A stretch of DNA of 64,000 nucleotides from Pezizomycotina sp. ARF18 (lineage: Eukaryota; Ascomycota): contig AZLU01000213.1 in assembly GCA_002224055.1 (NCBI GenBank), positions 1 through 64,000 of the forward strand, in the 5' to 3' direction. Shown here piece after piece: positions 46,750 to 58,190 of this stretch. The translations under genes were made by a program, and so were the position numbers. The notes below the pieces were generated by a model. It was given only the letters and a program-made list of their open reading frames with translations. It ran no database searches and had not been told where the DNA came from. How positions within the stretch are numbered: position 1 is the first letter of the stretch; each line of letters opens with the position of its first letter.

Positions 46750-47241
46750 TCAAGCCGACGGGGTATCGTGTATGACTATCAATAGAAATCTAGGATCTGC
46801 ATCATTCGTTAACTCTCATGACTCCCCCTTTCCCCAAAAGTCCACCTAACCAAGGAACAAGAGAGGAGAAAAACATACCAGGAACAATACACAGCTCGTG
46901 CGCCTTCGTCCTCAGCCTCAGCAGCTTGAGCACGTCCTCGTCGTCCATCCCCTTAACCATCTCCTCCGCGCTCTTCACGAACTTCCACACCATGGCCGCG
47001 TACTCGTTCGCGAGGTTCTCGTTGGCGCGGGCGGTTATACTGCCGAGGACTGTATTATCGAGCCGGACTTCTGGTCGAGGACTATGACGGACTGCACGGA
47101 TTGTTTGGATTGTAGGCGGCGAGGTTGGTTATGTCTTCCGTCTGTGTTGGAATGAAATGTTAGTGAGGAAGAGAGAGGGGGGGGGGGTGGTTGAGTACCA
47201 TAGAAGGGAGAGTGGTGCTGCCATTGTGGGTGAGGGCCCAT
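46750..47241 (-). CDS. Roadblock/LC7 dynein light chain
   Basis: This is a light chain of cytoplasmic dynein (LC7/DYNLRB), forming dimers that bind the dynein intermediate chain. Three exons are proposed: 47241-47198, 47141-46879 and 46796-46750. Exon 2 gives SKQSVQSVIVLDQKSGSIIQ, then after a one-base shift ITARANENLANEYAAMVWKF, VKSAEEMVKGMDDEDVLKLL and LRTKAHELCIVP. Splicing at G|GTATGT (intron 46878-46797) adds DPRFLLIVIHDTPSA, the expected C-terminal strand (P...LLVVI family motif). Without this join the protein would lose its last strand. The first exon (MGPHPQ or, in another frame, MAAPLSL) is uncertain. Its intron, 47197-47142, contains a G-run on the plus strand. The size, about 115 residues, is normal. 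Start codons of this gene and IPI1 are 320 bases apart, so they may share a promoter. Confidence 0.85.
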
Positions 47242-47560
47242 CTACGGGAGTTGACGGGTGGGCGTGTATGGGAGGAGGGAAGGTGGTGATGTTTTGTTCG
47301 GTGTAGAAGAATTTCAGGGACGAGTTTTGGCTGCGTTGAGAGTTAGAATGGGAGAGCTCTTTATCGTTAGCGCGAATTTCAAAATGGGCCAGAGATCCCG
47401 CTGCCGAACTTTGCCAAGAAAATTATTTCCCCCCATATTAAGATCTTTTTTTTTTTTTTTTTGGTTAGCCCTGCGTTGAAAATTTTCGCCCGCCGAACTG
47501 TCGACCATTTCTCAGTCATCTTAACAAACACCACAGCGCAATCTTGCGAGAACAGCAACG

Positions 47561-48747
47561 ATGGGTTCCAGCAGCAAGAAGAAGAAAGACAAAAAGAAGG
47601 ACTTCGTCGTAAGTACTATCGCGATCATCTCTATTGCTCCTCAATGGTCTACTTGCATCTCTAACTATCCGTTCGATCGGTTTAGAAAACGAAGTTGAAG
47701 TGGGCAAGGCAAAGGCTAAGCCGTCAAATGCTACTTCGACGTCCTTCCAATCGAAAGGTGCGCTATCTACTCATGAGCAATCTTACGGTCATTGACGCTA
47801 ATAACATGTCATTCTAGCTATCGTCGTCACCCAGCAATCCCTTCGAACCCACGCACCCTCCGCCACCTCCCAAATCCAACACACCATCTCTCAACTAACC
47901 CACCACTCGGCATCCACCCGCAAAGATGCGCTCTCTCATATGGCCAACGTGCTAGCAGCCTGTCGACATCCGACTCCCTCCCGTCTCCTTCTCCGTCCTT
48001 CTCCCCGCCCTCGCACGCGTCATCCTAGACTCCTCCCCCGGCGTCCGAACCCAGCTCGAAAGCATCCTCGACGACCTAACCAGACCAAAAGACATACGCA
48101 GGAACGTCATCGTCCCCGCAACGGCGCTCAAAATGTTCGCGGAGAGGTTCCTGCTGTACATCCACAGCGCGATGACGCACATCAGCGCCGACATACGCGT
48201 GGACTCTACGAAGTTCCTCGGCTGGCTGGTCGACGTAATCGGCGTCGACGCCGTACGCGGGCCAAGGGGCTGGGGAAAGACGCTGAAATGCTGGGTTGCG
48301 CTCATGGGGTGGGAGTCGCAGGGGAGCAACAAGAACGGACAGTTTTCGAAGGGCACCAGTACGGTTGTATTTTCGCACACGGGGAAAAATAATGCGAAGG
48401 TGTTGCAGCATTTGACTTCCCTGTCGGAGTTTCTGAAAGTCGGTCTGCTGGAGGAGGAAGATGAGGAGGAGAGTGCTGCTGCTATGGGTGCGGATGTGAA
48501 TTTGTTGCGGCCGCATCCTCATACGACGCTTCATCTGATGCCGCGGACGTCGAATATCTACGCCACCTATCTCTGTTCGGTACACCCTCGAAACCTGACG
48601 GAAGGGTGGGGATGATATTGAAGGTGCAGCGGAGGATGTCGGTAGCCGAAGGCGCGTGTTTGGAAGATGTTCCAAGCAGACATCATGGCGGGTTTGCAAG
48701 GCAAACAAAAGAAGGCGGGGAGGTCGGTAGGCGGGCCGGCGCGTTAG
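47561..48747 (+). CDS. IPI1: Ipi1, Rix1-complex subunit (60S pre-ribosome processing)
   Basis: This is the fungal TEX10 homologue. With Rix1 and Ipi3 it acts on nuclear pre-60S particles and in ITS2 processing. Exon 1 (47561-47608) encodes MGSSSKKKKDKKKDFV. After intron 47609-47685 comes KTKLKVGKAKAKPSNATSTS. Intron 47758-47817 then leads into IVVTQQSLRTHAPSATSQIQ, LTHHSASTRKDALSHMANVL and, across a frame shift, helical repeats with YIHSAMTHISADIRVDSTKF and LGWLVDVIGVD. The C-terminal part has HAGREVLQHLTSLSEFLKVG-like text and AADVEYLRHL, and ends MFQADIMAGLQGKQKKAGRS before VGGPAR and TAG at 48747. The translated length (about 350) matches Ipi1. Frame shifts occur at about 47705, 47960, 48120, 48560 and 48650. 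The lysine-rich N-terminus is shared by the family. It lies 3 kb from DBP3, another 60S factor. Confidence 0.87.
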
Positions 48748-50312
48748 TGAAGATAGTCAACAAGGCCATGAAGGATGCAGATGCGGATTCCGTCTGAAGC
48801 CGCTGCGAGAGGCTACATTGGGACTGAAGGACGGAAACATGACGAGAGAAAGTTTTTAGCTGTTATCCTTGGCCGAAGTCTATGGTTTCCCGCCGGAGTA
48901 GCCGTTAAAAGAGGGCTGCTGTCGTTACCCGCTCGCGGTGCGAGACTCCGCGAATATAAAACAAAAATCAAGAGACCTGCGCTAAGCGAGCTATGCGATA
49001 GCGGCAGCCTTAACGTCTATCTCAAGATCCTTGCATGACAACCGAACTGGCTTGTTAGCTGTACAGGTGTCAATCCGTTGGCTTCGCATCAACGAACTGA
49101 TACAAAATGCAAGAAATACCCGAAAGCTTTGCAGGAGAGAGTATGTGCGGGGAGGGACCTTGCCACGGCCGGCCAACTCTAAAGCTGGACATGGATCGTG
49201 CTCGATCAATATCCTTTACGAGAGCTCTTAATGCAATCGTGGGAATCGCCTTCGCGCAACAGCAAATCAAGAGCTATTTTTCTTCAAATCTGACTGATTT
49301 TTACGGGATAATATACCACTCAACCATGACTTTCAAATTTTTTTTTTATAGAATCCCACCTGGGTTCCCTGCAGAACTACAATCTATCCTTGATTTTTTC
49401 GTCTTTTATGTTTTGCATTGATTGAAAGAGTCTGGCCCTCTCATTTTTGTCTCGCATCGAGATACCGCATTAATCCCAAATAACGGTCGCAATAATTAAG
49501 CATCCTCGCCTTGTTTCTCCCTAAATACCAGCCGAGCAAGAGAAAAATTTGTTCGTGAAAATGCGTGGGGAAAGGTCATCTCAATGGCGATCTCGTATGT
49601 TTCTGGACACAACGGTTGCACAAAGGGAGAGGCTTTATCTCTCCATTCGGTCGTCTTGCATCACCGTCGGTTTTGATTCAGCGCTTGGACTCAATTGGTC
49701 AGCCTTGGAGACACGGGAACCGGCATTATGCATGTTTCTTGGAAGAAAAAAAAAATAAATCTTACACGATAGGGCTTTTTTCTTGCTCGCCACCCCAGCA
49801 TCGGATAGAGAAACAGCAAGGAGGTTATGATTGGAGGGCTGTTTGCGGTGCTTTTTCTCCCGCAGCTTTTTTACATTCCAAGCTTTCGAAAGACAGGCGA
49901 GGTGTTTTTTTGGGGTGGTTTTTGAGTTTTGATGCTTGGGAAGCTCTCTATGCTCTGATAGGAAACTCTTAACAGCAGAGCAAGTCGATTACGGATAGAA
50001 GGCCAATCGTCACCACTCACTCCACTCGCTAAATATAAGCAGTTGGACGCGATATATTTAGAAGACGTCTCTTCGCTTTTTTTTCCTTCTGGACCCACAA
50101 GCTTGAATCAAAAATCAAACTTTTTTTTCTCACCATTGCTACCCATATCTACCCGACGCGATATATCAACATCTTTCCAACTACCAACACTCCTTTCTCT
50201 TCATCTCAGCAGCACAAGGTTCTTTGAGATATCTACAACAAGCCGTTCCTACTTACGATATATACTATTCCATCATCACTTCTATACGATCAAGTCTAAG
50301 CTAAAGAACATC
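48748..50312. other. Spacer
   Basis: No gene is supported. From 50050 to 50310 the plus strand is pyrimidine-rich and reads as the 5' leader of the next gene. Confidence 0.45.
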
Positions 50313-50812
50313 ATGGTGGGATGTTGGAGTGCACTCTGCGGTTTTCGACGGCGGCCGTCGTTTCCTGATGGCGACTATTATCCTCCCTCTCGACCTATAT
50401 CCCAACCTCCTACAGCGGCAGCTCTCCAATATCCGATACCCCCAGCGTCATTGAAACCATCCGTAAAGACACCGTAACGACGAGGACGCGGCGAGGGAGG
50501 AAGAGAACAAACAGAAGACGGAAGAAACGAGACAGCTGACGCAGGTCAAGTCGCCGGCGTCGCGGCAGTATTACCTGCCTGGGTATGTTTTTTACTTTCT
50601 GCTGCAATTATAATGGGGTTGGACCTTGTTAACGCATCGACAGGAGCTTGAGGAGGCGTCCAAGGCGGGTAGCAACTGTCGTAGAAACGGTCACGGTATC
50701 GGAAACGACGAAGCCGACGAGGTGCGAGAGCTGCGGGTACTATACCTGGGACCGAATATGCGGCGGCTGGGAGTGCCAGAAGTGCTTCTGGCCTGTGTGG
50801 GATAATCTATGA
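50313..50812 (+). CDS. Small protein with C-terminal zinc-ribbon-like motif
   Basis: Not a family I can name. It starts MVGCWSALCGFRRRPSFPDG, then a Pro/Tyr-rich low-complexity region (DYYPPSRPISQPPTAAALQY), a charged Lys/Arg/Glu helix in a shifted frame and SPASRQYYLPG. An intron 50583-50643 (GTATGT...CGACAG) joins G|SLRRRPRRVATVVETVTVSE. The end is RCESCGYYTWDRICGGWECQ, then KCFWPVWDNL and TGA at 50810-50812. Cysteines are spaced C-x2-C-x8-C-x4-C-x2-C, enough for one zinc site like a zinc ribbon. Total about 145 residues. One or two frame shifts occur near 50455-50480. The aromatic-rich zinc end suggests protein or nucleic-acid binding, but that is inference only. Confidence 0.6.
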
Positions 50813-51549
50813 CGATTTCGTGATGATAGAGGCCGGTCAGTACATGAGTTTTGGGTGTATATTATCATTGTTGATTATATGGGGGCTTTTTGCATGACGA
50901 TTACGACTATATGGAAGCAGTTATTTCAGCGACTTTTGCAACATATCATTTACAGGCGGTCTATTTAAAGGGTTTTGGTGGTTTTTGTTTTATAAAAAGT
51001 TCTATAAAAGTAGTATACTAGTATTTTAAGGGTTTTGTCGTTTCTCGGAGTTTAAATTCAATGTATTATTACCTTCATATGATACCTTTAGCATCGAGAC
51101 CTATGCATATGTCTGCTGCGAATTTCTATTTTCAACTGCCTCGACTTGCTGTGAAGCTTTTTGCTGTTATCATGAGATTCTTTTACACGCACGACACGCT
51201 CGCCTATTTTTTTTTTTTTTTTTTTTTTGCTTTTTCAATTTTTCAATTTTACGCTGCAGCGATAAGGGAAAATTTTTCCACTTTTTTCTGGTCCCCTTCA
51301 AACTTTTTTCGTTCTTCAGGAAACTGCACCTTTCTCTTTCACACATATACCTCCACAATTGCATACAAATTTCGTGTAGTTATACGATTGGTCAATCTAT
51401 ATAACAGATTCATCGTAATATTACGGATTTGCCTACTATAATTTATAATCGCGGGTTTTCTTTGACAGTCCGTCGCTGCATCCTCGAAGGAAGCTCTTTC
51501 ACCGTTAAGTCGCTACATCAAGCTCTTGTTGGAGCGGTTCTTGTACAAC
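50813..51549. other. DBP3 5' flank
   Basis: AT-rich, with a T22 run at 51207-51228; no gene. It contains the DBP3 promoter and leader. Confidence 0.5.
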
Positions 51550-53297
51550 ATGACGACAGAAACAGCAGAACCGACGAGCGCTGAGGTCGCCGTCGTGTCG
51601 ATTGCCTCCGACGAAGCCCTCAAGAAGGAGCGCAAGGAAAAGAAGCGAAAGAGCCGCGACGAAGGCGATTCCGAGCGCAAGGACAAGCACAAGAAGTCCA
51701 AGAAGGATAAAAGGACAAGAAAGAAAATAAGGGAAAGAAACACCGTACCGAAGAGGAGAAGAAGGAACGGAAGGAGAAGCGGAAGCAGGAGAAGAAGGAG
51801 CGACGGCAGCGTAAGGCGGAGAAGAGGGCTGAGAAGGCCGAGTTTGCCGAGAGTACCTCGGAGCCGGTCACGCAGGATACCACACCTGCTACTACAAACG
51901 GAACGTCTACGCCCGTTACTTCGGAGGCGCTGACGCCGCTGGATGCGCAGGCATTCTTCAAGAAGCACAGCGTTGAGCTCCTAGATCCGCGGTCGAAGAC
52001 GACGCTTAATCCGATACTATCGTTTACGGAATTGCCCGCGGCCGCAAGGAACGAACTATCGCCTTTCGCCACCTACAAGAATGGCCCTACGCCTATCCAA
52101 GCCGCTTCGTGGCCGTACATATTCGCTGACAGGGACGTCATCGGGTGCGCGGAGACCGGCTCAGGGAAGACGTACGCGTTCTCAGTACCCGCCGTAGAAT
52201 ACATCCTTTCACTACCCAAGAAGGCTGCCGCGACGAAGGCTCCCAAGGTGGTCATAATATCCCGACCGCGAGCTCGCGCTGCAGATTCACGAGCAGATCA
52301 CACGCCTCGCCGAAGCCTCGAACCTGAAAAACGCCGTCACGTGCATCTACGGTGGCGTACCGAAGGACCCGCAGCGCGCCGAGCTATGCAAGGCGTCTAT
52401 CATCGTCGCTACCCCAGGGCGCCTCGTTGACTTTATCGAGGAGGGAGCGCGAAGCTATCATCTGTGGGTTACCTCGTTCTCGACGAAGCCGACAGGATGC
52501 TGGAAAAGGGATTCGAGGATTCCGTACGGAAGATCTGCGAAGCTATGCCGCCGAAAGACCGGAGGAAGAACACGCTCATGTTCACCGCGACGTGGCCGAC
52601 CTCCGTGCGTCAATTGGCGGCGGAGTATATGACCGACCCCGTCCGCGTTAACGTTAACATGCCGCTGGACGACAAAACCGACCACCTCCGCGCGAACAAC
52701 AAGATCACGCAGACGGTACACGTCATGGGTCCAATGGACAAGAACGCGAAGCTCATCGAGGTACTCCACGCTCACCAGCGCAGCCACAGCGGCGGGAAAA
52801 ACGACCGCATACTCGTCTTCGCGCTGTATAAGAAGGAAGCCGCGCGCGTCGAAGGGTTCTTACGGGGGAAGGGTTTCCGCGTCGGTGCTATTCATGGGGA
52901 TATGAGCCAGGTGAACCGTACTTCTGCGCTGGAGGAGTTCCGCACGGGACGGACGCCGATCCTTGTTGCGACGGACGTTGCTGCTCGTGGATTGGATATT
53001 CCTGCGGTTAAGCTCGTGTTGAATTATACGTTCCCTCTAACGACTGAGGACTTTGTCCATCGCGTGGGAAGAACTGGAAGAGCCGGAGAGACTGGTACTG
53101 CTGTTACGTTCTTTACGGAACACGATAAAGTTCACTCTGGCGGTTTAATCAACGTACTCAAAGCGGCAAACCAGGAGGTACCGGAAGCGCTACTGAAGAT
53201 GGGCGGTACGGTGAAGAAGAAGCAGCATTCCGTCTACGGTGCGTTCTTCAAGGAGGATACCGGCGAGAAGGCGAAGAAGATCAAGTTCGACGATTAA
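51550..53297 (+). CDS. DBP3: ATP-dependent RNA helicase Dbp3
   Basis: This nucleolar DEAD-box helicase is needed for efficient rRNA processing and 60S assembly. [20 protein letters not shown] is followed by the long Lys/Glu-rich N-terminus typical of Dbp3. The helicase core follows in order: [20 protein letters not shown] (Q motif), [11 protein letters not shown] (motif I), VVIIS-P-T-R-ELAL (Ia), [15 protein letters not shown] (Ib), [17 protein letters not shown] (II), [15 protein letters not shown] (III), [20 protein letters not shown] (IV), [15 protein letters not shown] (V) and [17 protein letters not shown] (VI). The tail [20 protein letters not shown] fits Dbp3 better than Dbp2. No intron is seen. 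Frame shifts lie in the Lys-rich tail (51710-51850) and at motif Ia, where two missing bases in C runs (about 52261-52269) account for the break. Another is near 52450. The last 277 codons are intact. Confidence 0.93.
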
Positions 53298-53815
53298 TTA
53301 CCCTTTTTCTTAGAAGTTTTCTTTCTCCCATAAAGAAGCCTTCATTTTAGCCGTCAAGCTGAAAGTTCTTATGGATGCTTATCTGGCGCAAGATGGAAGC
53401 GGCATTTCTAGATGGATATTTTCTTAGAAGGTGCATGAGCGAAGTTGCTTAGTATATACCAGCAAGACAGTCCGTAGCACGGTAGACTAAAAGTACTGCT
53501 GCGTTCTTGTAAATAAGCATATTTATCCTATAGTTATATTTAATTTCCTTACCTAGCAAAGCATATGCGAACGAAAAGGTGTTGATCTCAATCGCTAAGA
53601 GAAATCGTACTGCCGACAACACAAATAAATTTCAAAGCTCACACACCAAATTTGTCAGGCCCAGATGACCGATTGTTTTCTCTTCTGTCGCCTCATCCCT
53701 CCGCCAAATACTCAAGGATCTACCAGTAGTGCAGTAATTTGTTTGAAGGGCTTGACAATCAAAATCTGGAAAAGAAGAGTGCGTCTTATATATATGCAAG
53801 CCTGCTTCCCCATCT

Positions 53816-53829
53816 GAATTCGCGGCCGC
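53816..53829. other. Abutting EcoRI and NotI recognition sequences
   Basis: GAATTC (53816-53821) is followed directly by GCGGCCGC (53822-53829), the same 14 bases as a common cloning linker. AGATCT follows at 53839. This may be chance or an assembly/library artefact. The flanking DNA does not look like vector. Confidence 0.6.
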
Positions 53830-53979
53830 CGGATGCGTAGATCTAACCACTCCGTTCAAGGAGGGTTGTACTACTAACCCATTACAGCTTTTCTATACTA
53901 TACTGTTCACAGTTCGACTCTCGCAGTCATCTAAATTTTTTTTTCTCCAGATTGAACTCGCTGAGCTTTCCTCTTTCGC

Positions 53980-54000
53980 TTTTTTTTTTTTTTTTTTTTT
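53980..54000. repeat. Poly-T tract (21 nt)
   Basis: Uninterrupted T run. Confidence 0.9.
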
Positions 54001-57000
54001 GAAGCCATTTTTTTTAGGTCGTAGTGTCGTAGTCGCAAATATCGTATTATGAATACTTAAGGATACACAATATTTTAAATTAGCTGGCTATGAGATCGAA
54101 GAAGCTGCTCGAATTATGGCTCTACGTAGTATTTTCTAATCTCTTTCATCTTTCTCGGTTCTTCCTTTCATTTTCTCGCCTATCACAAATAAATAAAATA
54201 TAAATAAAGAAATCAATAGAAGTAAAAATACATTCAGTGCTGGTAGAATAAAGCAGAATGGAATAAGTAAAACTACCTAGCAAGTTTCTTCACCTTACGG
54301 CTGATCCGTCATCATTAAACAAACAACCAAACCTGTTCAACGTTCATCGATGCTACTACCTCTTTGGACGTCTGCGTTATACTCAAAGCGTTAAATAACG
54401 CCTCTGACACTGAACCGAAATGCTCTTATATCGGAACCACATAACAGCCTGAGATAACTAGTCTTCGATATCTCAGAGCCGTGAAAACGCAGAACGAGAA
54501 CGGTTGCTTGCACTCCACCTCATAAACAGAGACTAACGTATCTGAAACAGAACTATATTGCCTATACAATTGGGGTAGAGAGAGAGGAGTTCGTTGGCTT
54601 CTATCACTGAACAACCCATACTTCGTTTGTTTATCGAACGTCCGAAGATCAAGATATAGTATCTGAAGCTTTGAACGTTTAGATGAGCAACCCCTCGGCG
54701 GACATGATAAGAGGTTTAATATAGTCCGGAGCCTGACGGCGAATGGATATTTGTGCAGCCAGAATGAGACGGAGCGTTGGGTAGACTACAAGAGTACCTG
54801 ACCGACTTCGTGGTGAAGGTTCGCGGCATTATCATAAACGTAGTTGTAGGTGGGAGTAATCACAGAGCATAGGTGCACTCCGCCTACCACCCCCAAAGCC
54901 ATATCACAGTTTATATTTGCGAGAAAAGTGTACTGACAATCATACTCATCCACGGAGCTCTCTTCGACGGTATTCCTCACGGCGCATACAAAAATGACCT
55001 TCTGGTCTATTCAATCAAGAACGAGATGAATAAAAAGATAAGACGTAAAAGCCGGAAGAAGACACCGCTTGATACGTACTTCAAAGTAAGAAGGACCGCA
55101 GGGGGCTTAACATAAGTTAACAATACTACTAGCCAGGATGAGAGCTGTTCGCATACTTTAGGGGCCCTCGGGGTCGTGCGTAAGTCAGGATTGAAGCTTA
55201 AATACCCCCTCAGTATAATCTATTATGGAGAACCTATGCTTCTTCGATAGGTGGGTTTCTAAATTAAGCCGCATGGAGCACGCTTTGGAATACAACTCAA
55301 CGTAGTCGAGCCGGCACCGGTATATGACTTGAAGGTTAGTCTTATCTCGTCAATCGACCTGCGATATCTGGTACTGTATCAAAAGGGTTATCTTGTGCGT
55401 CCGCCTCACTTGAACACCATCTCAATCCATATAGAACCACATCCATCGAGAACTGTTGCAGCGATAACGTCAAGTAGATTACTAAGGCACTACACGATAG
55501 CTTTGCAGTACAAATCTTCGTAGTATAGAGGGTAATGTGGTTACTGCAATAAAGGTTCGGACTGATATGATAACGTGGCGGCATTTCCTCGAATTACAAT
55601 GCCAGCGAAGGGATTTGCGGAATACGGATATACTTCAATGACCCGTCCCGCTGTGAGAGCTATGAGTTAGTCACATATTGCATGAAGTGGAAGCCCTCCG
55701 ATACGCATTGGGAGTAACGGCCATTTGATATTCTGAGACAGCTACCGGTGGACCTCGAACACAAATTTAAGCGGTTTCATGAACTTCTCGACGGCATATA
55801 ACTTTTAAAATCGCTTAAACGAGACGAAGAGACGTGCATCCGATACTAGGAGTCATATTGTCATGAGAGTAATAAGTTCTGTATTGAAAGTACGGTTAGC
55901 TAGCTTACCATAATATCTAATCGATGTGATTATTGAAATGACATGATATTAGCGATAAAAGTGCTATTCCTTCCGACAAAAAACAATGACGTCACGAGAC
56001 TCAGTGGATACACGGTCCGAAGAGAGCCGTAGATCTATCCATTGTACGATATTGAGAAGGGTTCCGCAATAAATCAATAATGGGCGTCATATTTCATGGA
56101 AATGACCGGATCCAAAGGAGAAGTATATGATAATTTCGCTTTAATAGTATGTAAGACACGCTGTTCATAAAAGTCAAATATCTAAGATTATACTTGGGAA
56201 TCTATAGATATACCCTGGGACATGAAATCAAGTACACTAACTGATATTTAGGTCATCGTACGGCGGATTACGAACAGAAACATAGGACTGAATCCATTAC
56301 GTCTAATGGACCAGTCGACGCTTTTCTCGGCTTGTATTGCAGAATTCCTTCTGAAGGAATCATGATAATGTAGATCCATAGCACCCAAAACAACTTTGTA
56401 GTAATATCAAATTTCATCCCGCGTAGACCTGGAAAAGATAGCTCGCTAGAAACAATGGAAAAATGAATATGGCAACAGCTCTATCAGCACCGCCGGCAGA
56501 CTTGTGAAATAGTCGGCATCCTGGGCTGGCACTCGCAGGGCGGTAGTTCCTACTACTAGTAGTAGAAGGTCCGTTTTTGGCCCATAAGCTAAGCGATGGT
56601 GTTCACAGTAAAAAGAGACCCTTTAGATATCGACGGGAAGTGAAAAACTCCTCTTTCTAGCGGTTAACCCTATGTTTAGAACCAATCGAGTGCTTCACGA
56701 TAGCCTAAGGAAGAGCTATACCGCGTTCAAATCTTCCCGATAGTGAACCATGAGTTTGAAATTCGACTCCGGAGCTCCAACTTTCTATAAACCTTCTGCA
56801 CATATGTACCCCAGAATAAGATATTAAGGCTCGACATCGTGACGGTATACTCCGTGGAATATCTAATCTTTCATATTCTAAACCGATATAAAGCGCAAAG
56901 TCAACGCTTCCGAGAGGAAGAAAAAGTGAATTCTAACTGTGTTATAAAATCTGAATATCGCATAGTTTTTTTTTTTTTTTTTTGTTTCTAGGGAGTGCAA

Positions 57001-57865
57001 TCGTCTTTCCTTACGATGAACCCTATGGATCCACAGCGAGCCTCATAGCGCATGAATGTATTCCATTCAAAAAGTTACCTTCGGTAGCGATTACAAGTAC
57101 GACAGCGTAACCGTTCGGAAGTCCCTATACGATAGGTTTGACGCATTAATACTCTTAATATAAATCTCACTTAACAGCAACAGCCCCTAACAGCATAAGC
57201 AACTATCAGGAGATAATTAATGCGGACATAGTAATTATTCCAGCGTATACAACCATCGATGATAATACCTCGGTTGAGGTAAGGCTGTACTGAAGTAAAA
57301 TACGCAAGCCATAAAAATCTAGTCAAGAGTGTGAGGCTCGAGCCCCCGGTGTGTTATTATTTGGGGCATTCAATGCGGGTGATGGTGCCCCATCCGCGAA
57401 AGTTAGGATAGCTAGGTATTTGGTCCCGAAAACGGTTACCTCCCGTTATAACTTAGTCTATCTGAAGTTGAAAGGTATCTCTCAAATAAATACCTTCTCG
57501 AGAATATGGACATGTTACTGGAAGAGATGTCTCCGGATAATGGGCAGAACAAGGTGTAGGGACCATTCCCGACGCCTGATATCTACGTGAGAAGTGCTCG
57601 TGCCAGTTGGATCTTATAGAAATACACATTTCGGATGTAAAACATGGAAATACTCGACTTACAGCTTCTAGCAACCTACAGCTAATTCATCATGAGTGAA
57701 AAAGTATCTACAGCTTGAATATAGTTAGCTAACCCACCAAATTGTCCAGTTAGAGCTCAAAAGCAATCCAAACGTTCAAGTGAATCGTAGACAGTTCGTG
57801 TGGTGACCGTGTCGTTGAGGTATAAAAGCTCCCATTTCCAGTTTAGCGTCTCGTGAAGTTTTATA

Positions 57866-57871
57866 CCTCGG
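57866..57871 (+). promoter_or_regulatory. CCTCGG fatty-acid response core (FarA/FarB-like)
   Basis: CCTCGG is the six-base core bound by the Pezizomycotina fatty-acid regulators FarA/FarB and is common upstream of peroxisomal beta-oxidation genes. It sits 320 bases before the isomerase ATG. A six-base match is weak alone; the context makes it worth noting. Confidence 0.35.
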
Positions 57872-58056
57872 CTCGGCCAAAATATTTTCGCCCTTTCGTA
57901 GACGGATTTATTTAATATTCCCACAATGTCGTCAAGTCGCTTTCGGCGACGCCGCCTTTTAGCACCAGATTCCCAAAGATCTCCACCCTTCATGCAGGAT
58001 CATCACTGCATTTAACCCCTTCCCCGGAGCCGGAGCCGGGAAACTAGATTTTGGGC

Positions 58057-58064
58057 TTATATAT
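58057..58064 (+). promoter_or_regulatory. TATA-like element
   Basis: TTATATAT, 127 bases upstream of the isomerase start, inside an otherwise GC-rich promoter. Confidence 0.4.
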
Positions 58065-58190
58065 CCCCTCCACTTCCCCCGGCTTTTAAACCATGGAGGT
58101 TTCATTTTATCTATTCATTCTATCTGCCGTGACGTGACAATTTCAACTTGACCTTGGAGGAATCTGTCACAAAACAGCTTTGCATTCATA

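Larger units (their letters stand above)
53298..58190. other. Second long gene-free segment
   Basis: Almost 5 kb without a convincing gene. T21 at 53980-54000 closes the DBP3 3' flank. From 54.3 to 57.8 kb the DNA resembles the 34-39 kb segment: few homopolymers, short frames and no recognisable domain. An open stretch at 54873-55115 (GALFDGIPHGAYKNDLLVYS) cannot be assigned. The last 400 bases are GC-richer and form the isomerase promoter. Confidence 0.4.

Noticed and set aside
51513-52072. Leu/Ser-rich minus-strand ORFs opposite DBP3
   Set aside because: Antisense of the Lys/Glu-rich N-terminus; not a membrane protein.
53820-53960. tRNA-like signals on either strand (GTTCGACTC; reverse GGAGTGGTTAGA)
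   Set aside because: The T-stem mismatches at three of five pairs on the plus strand, and the minus-strand A-box word has no matching B box.
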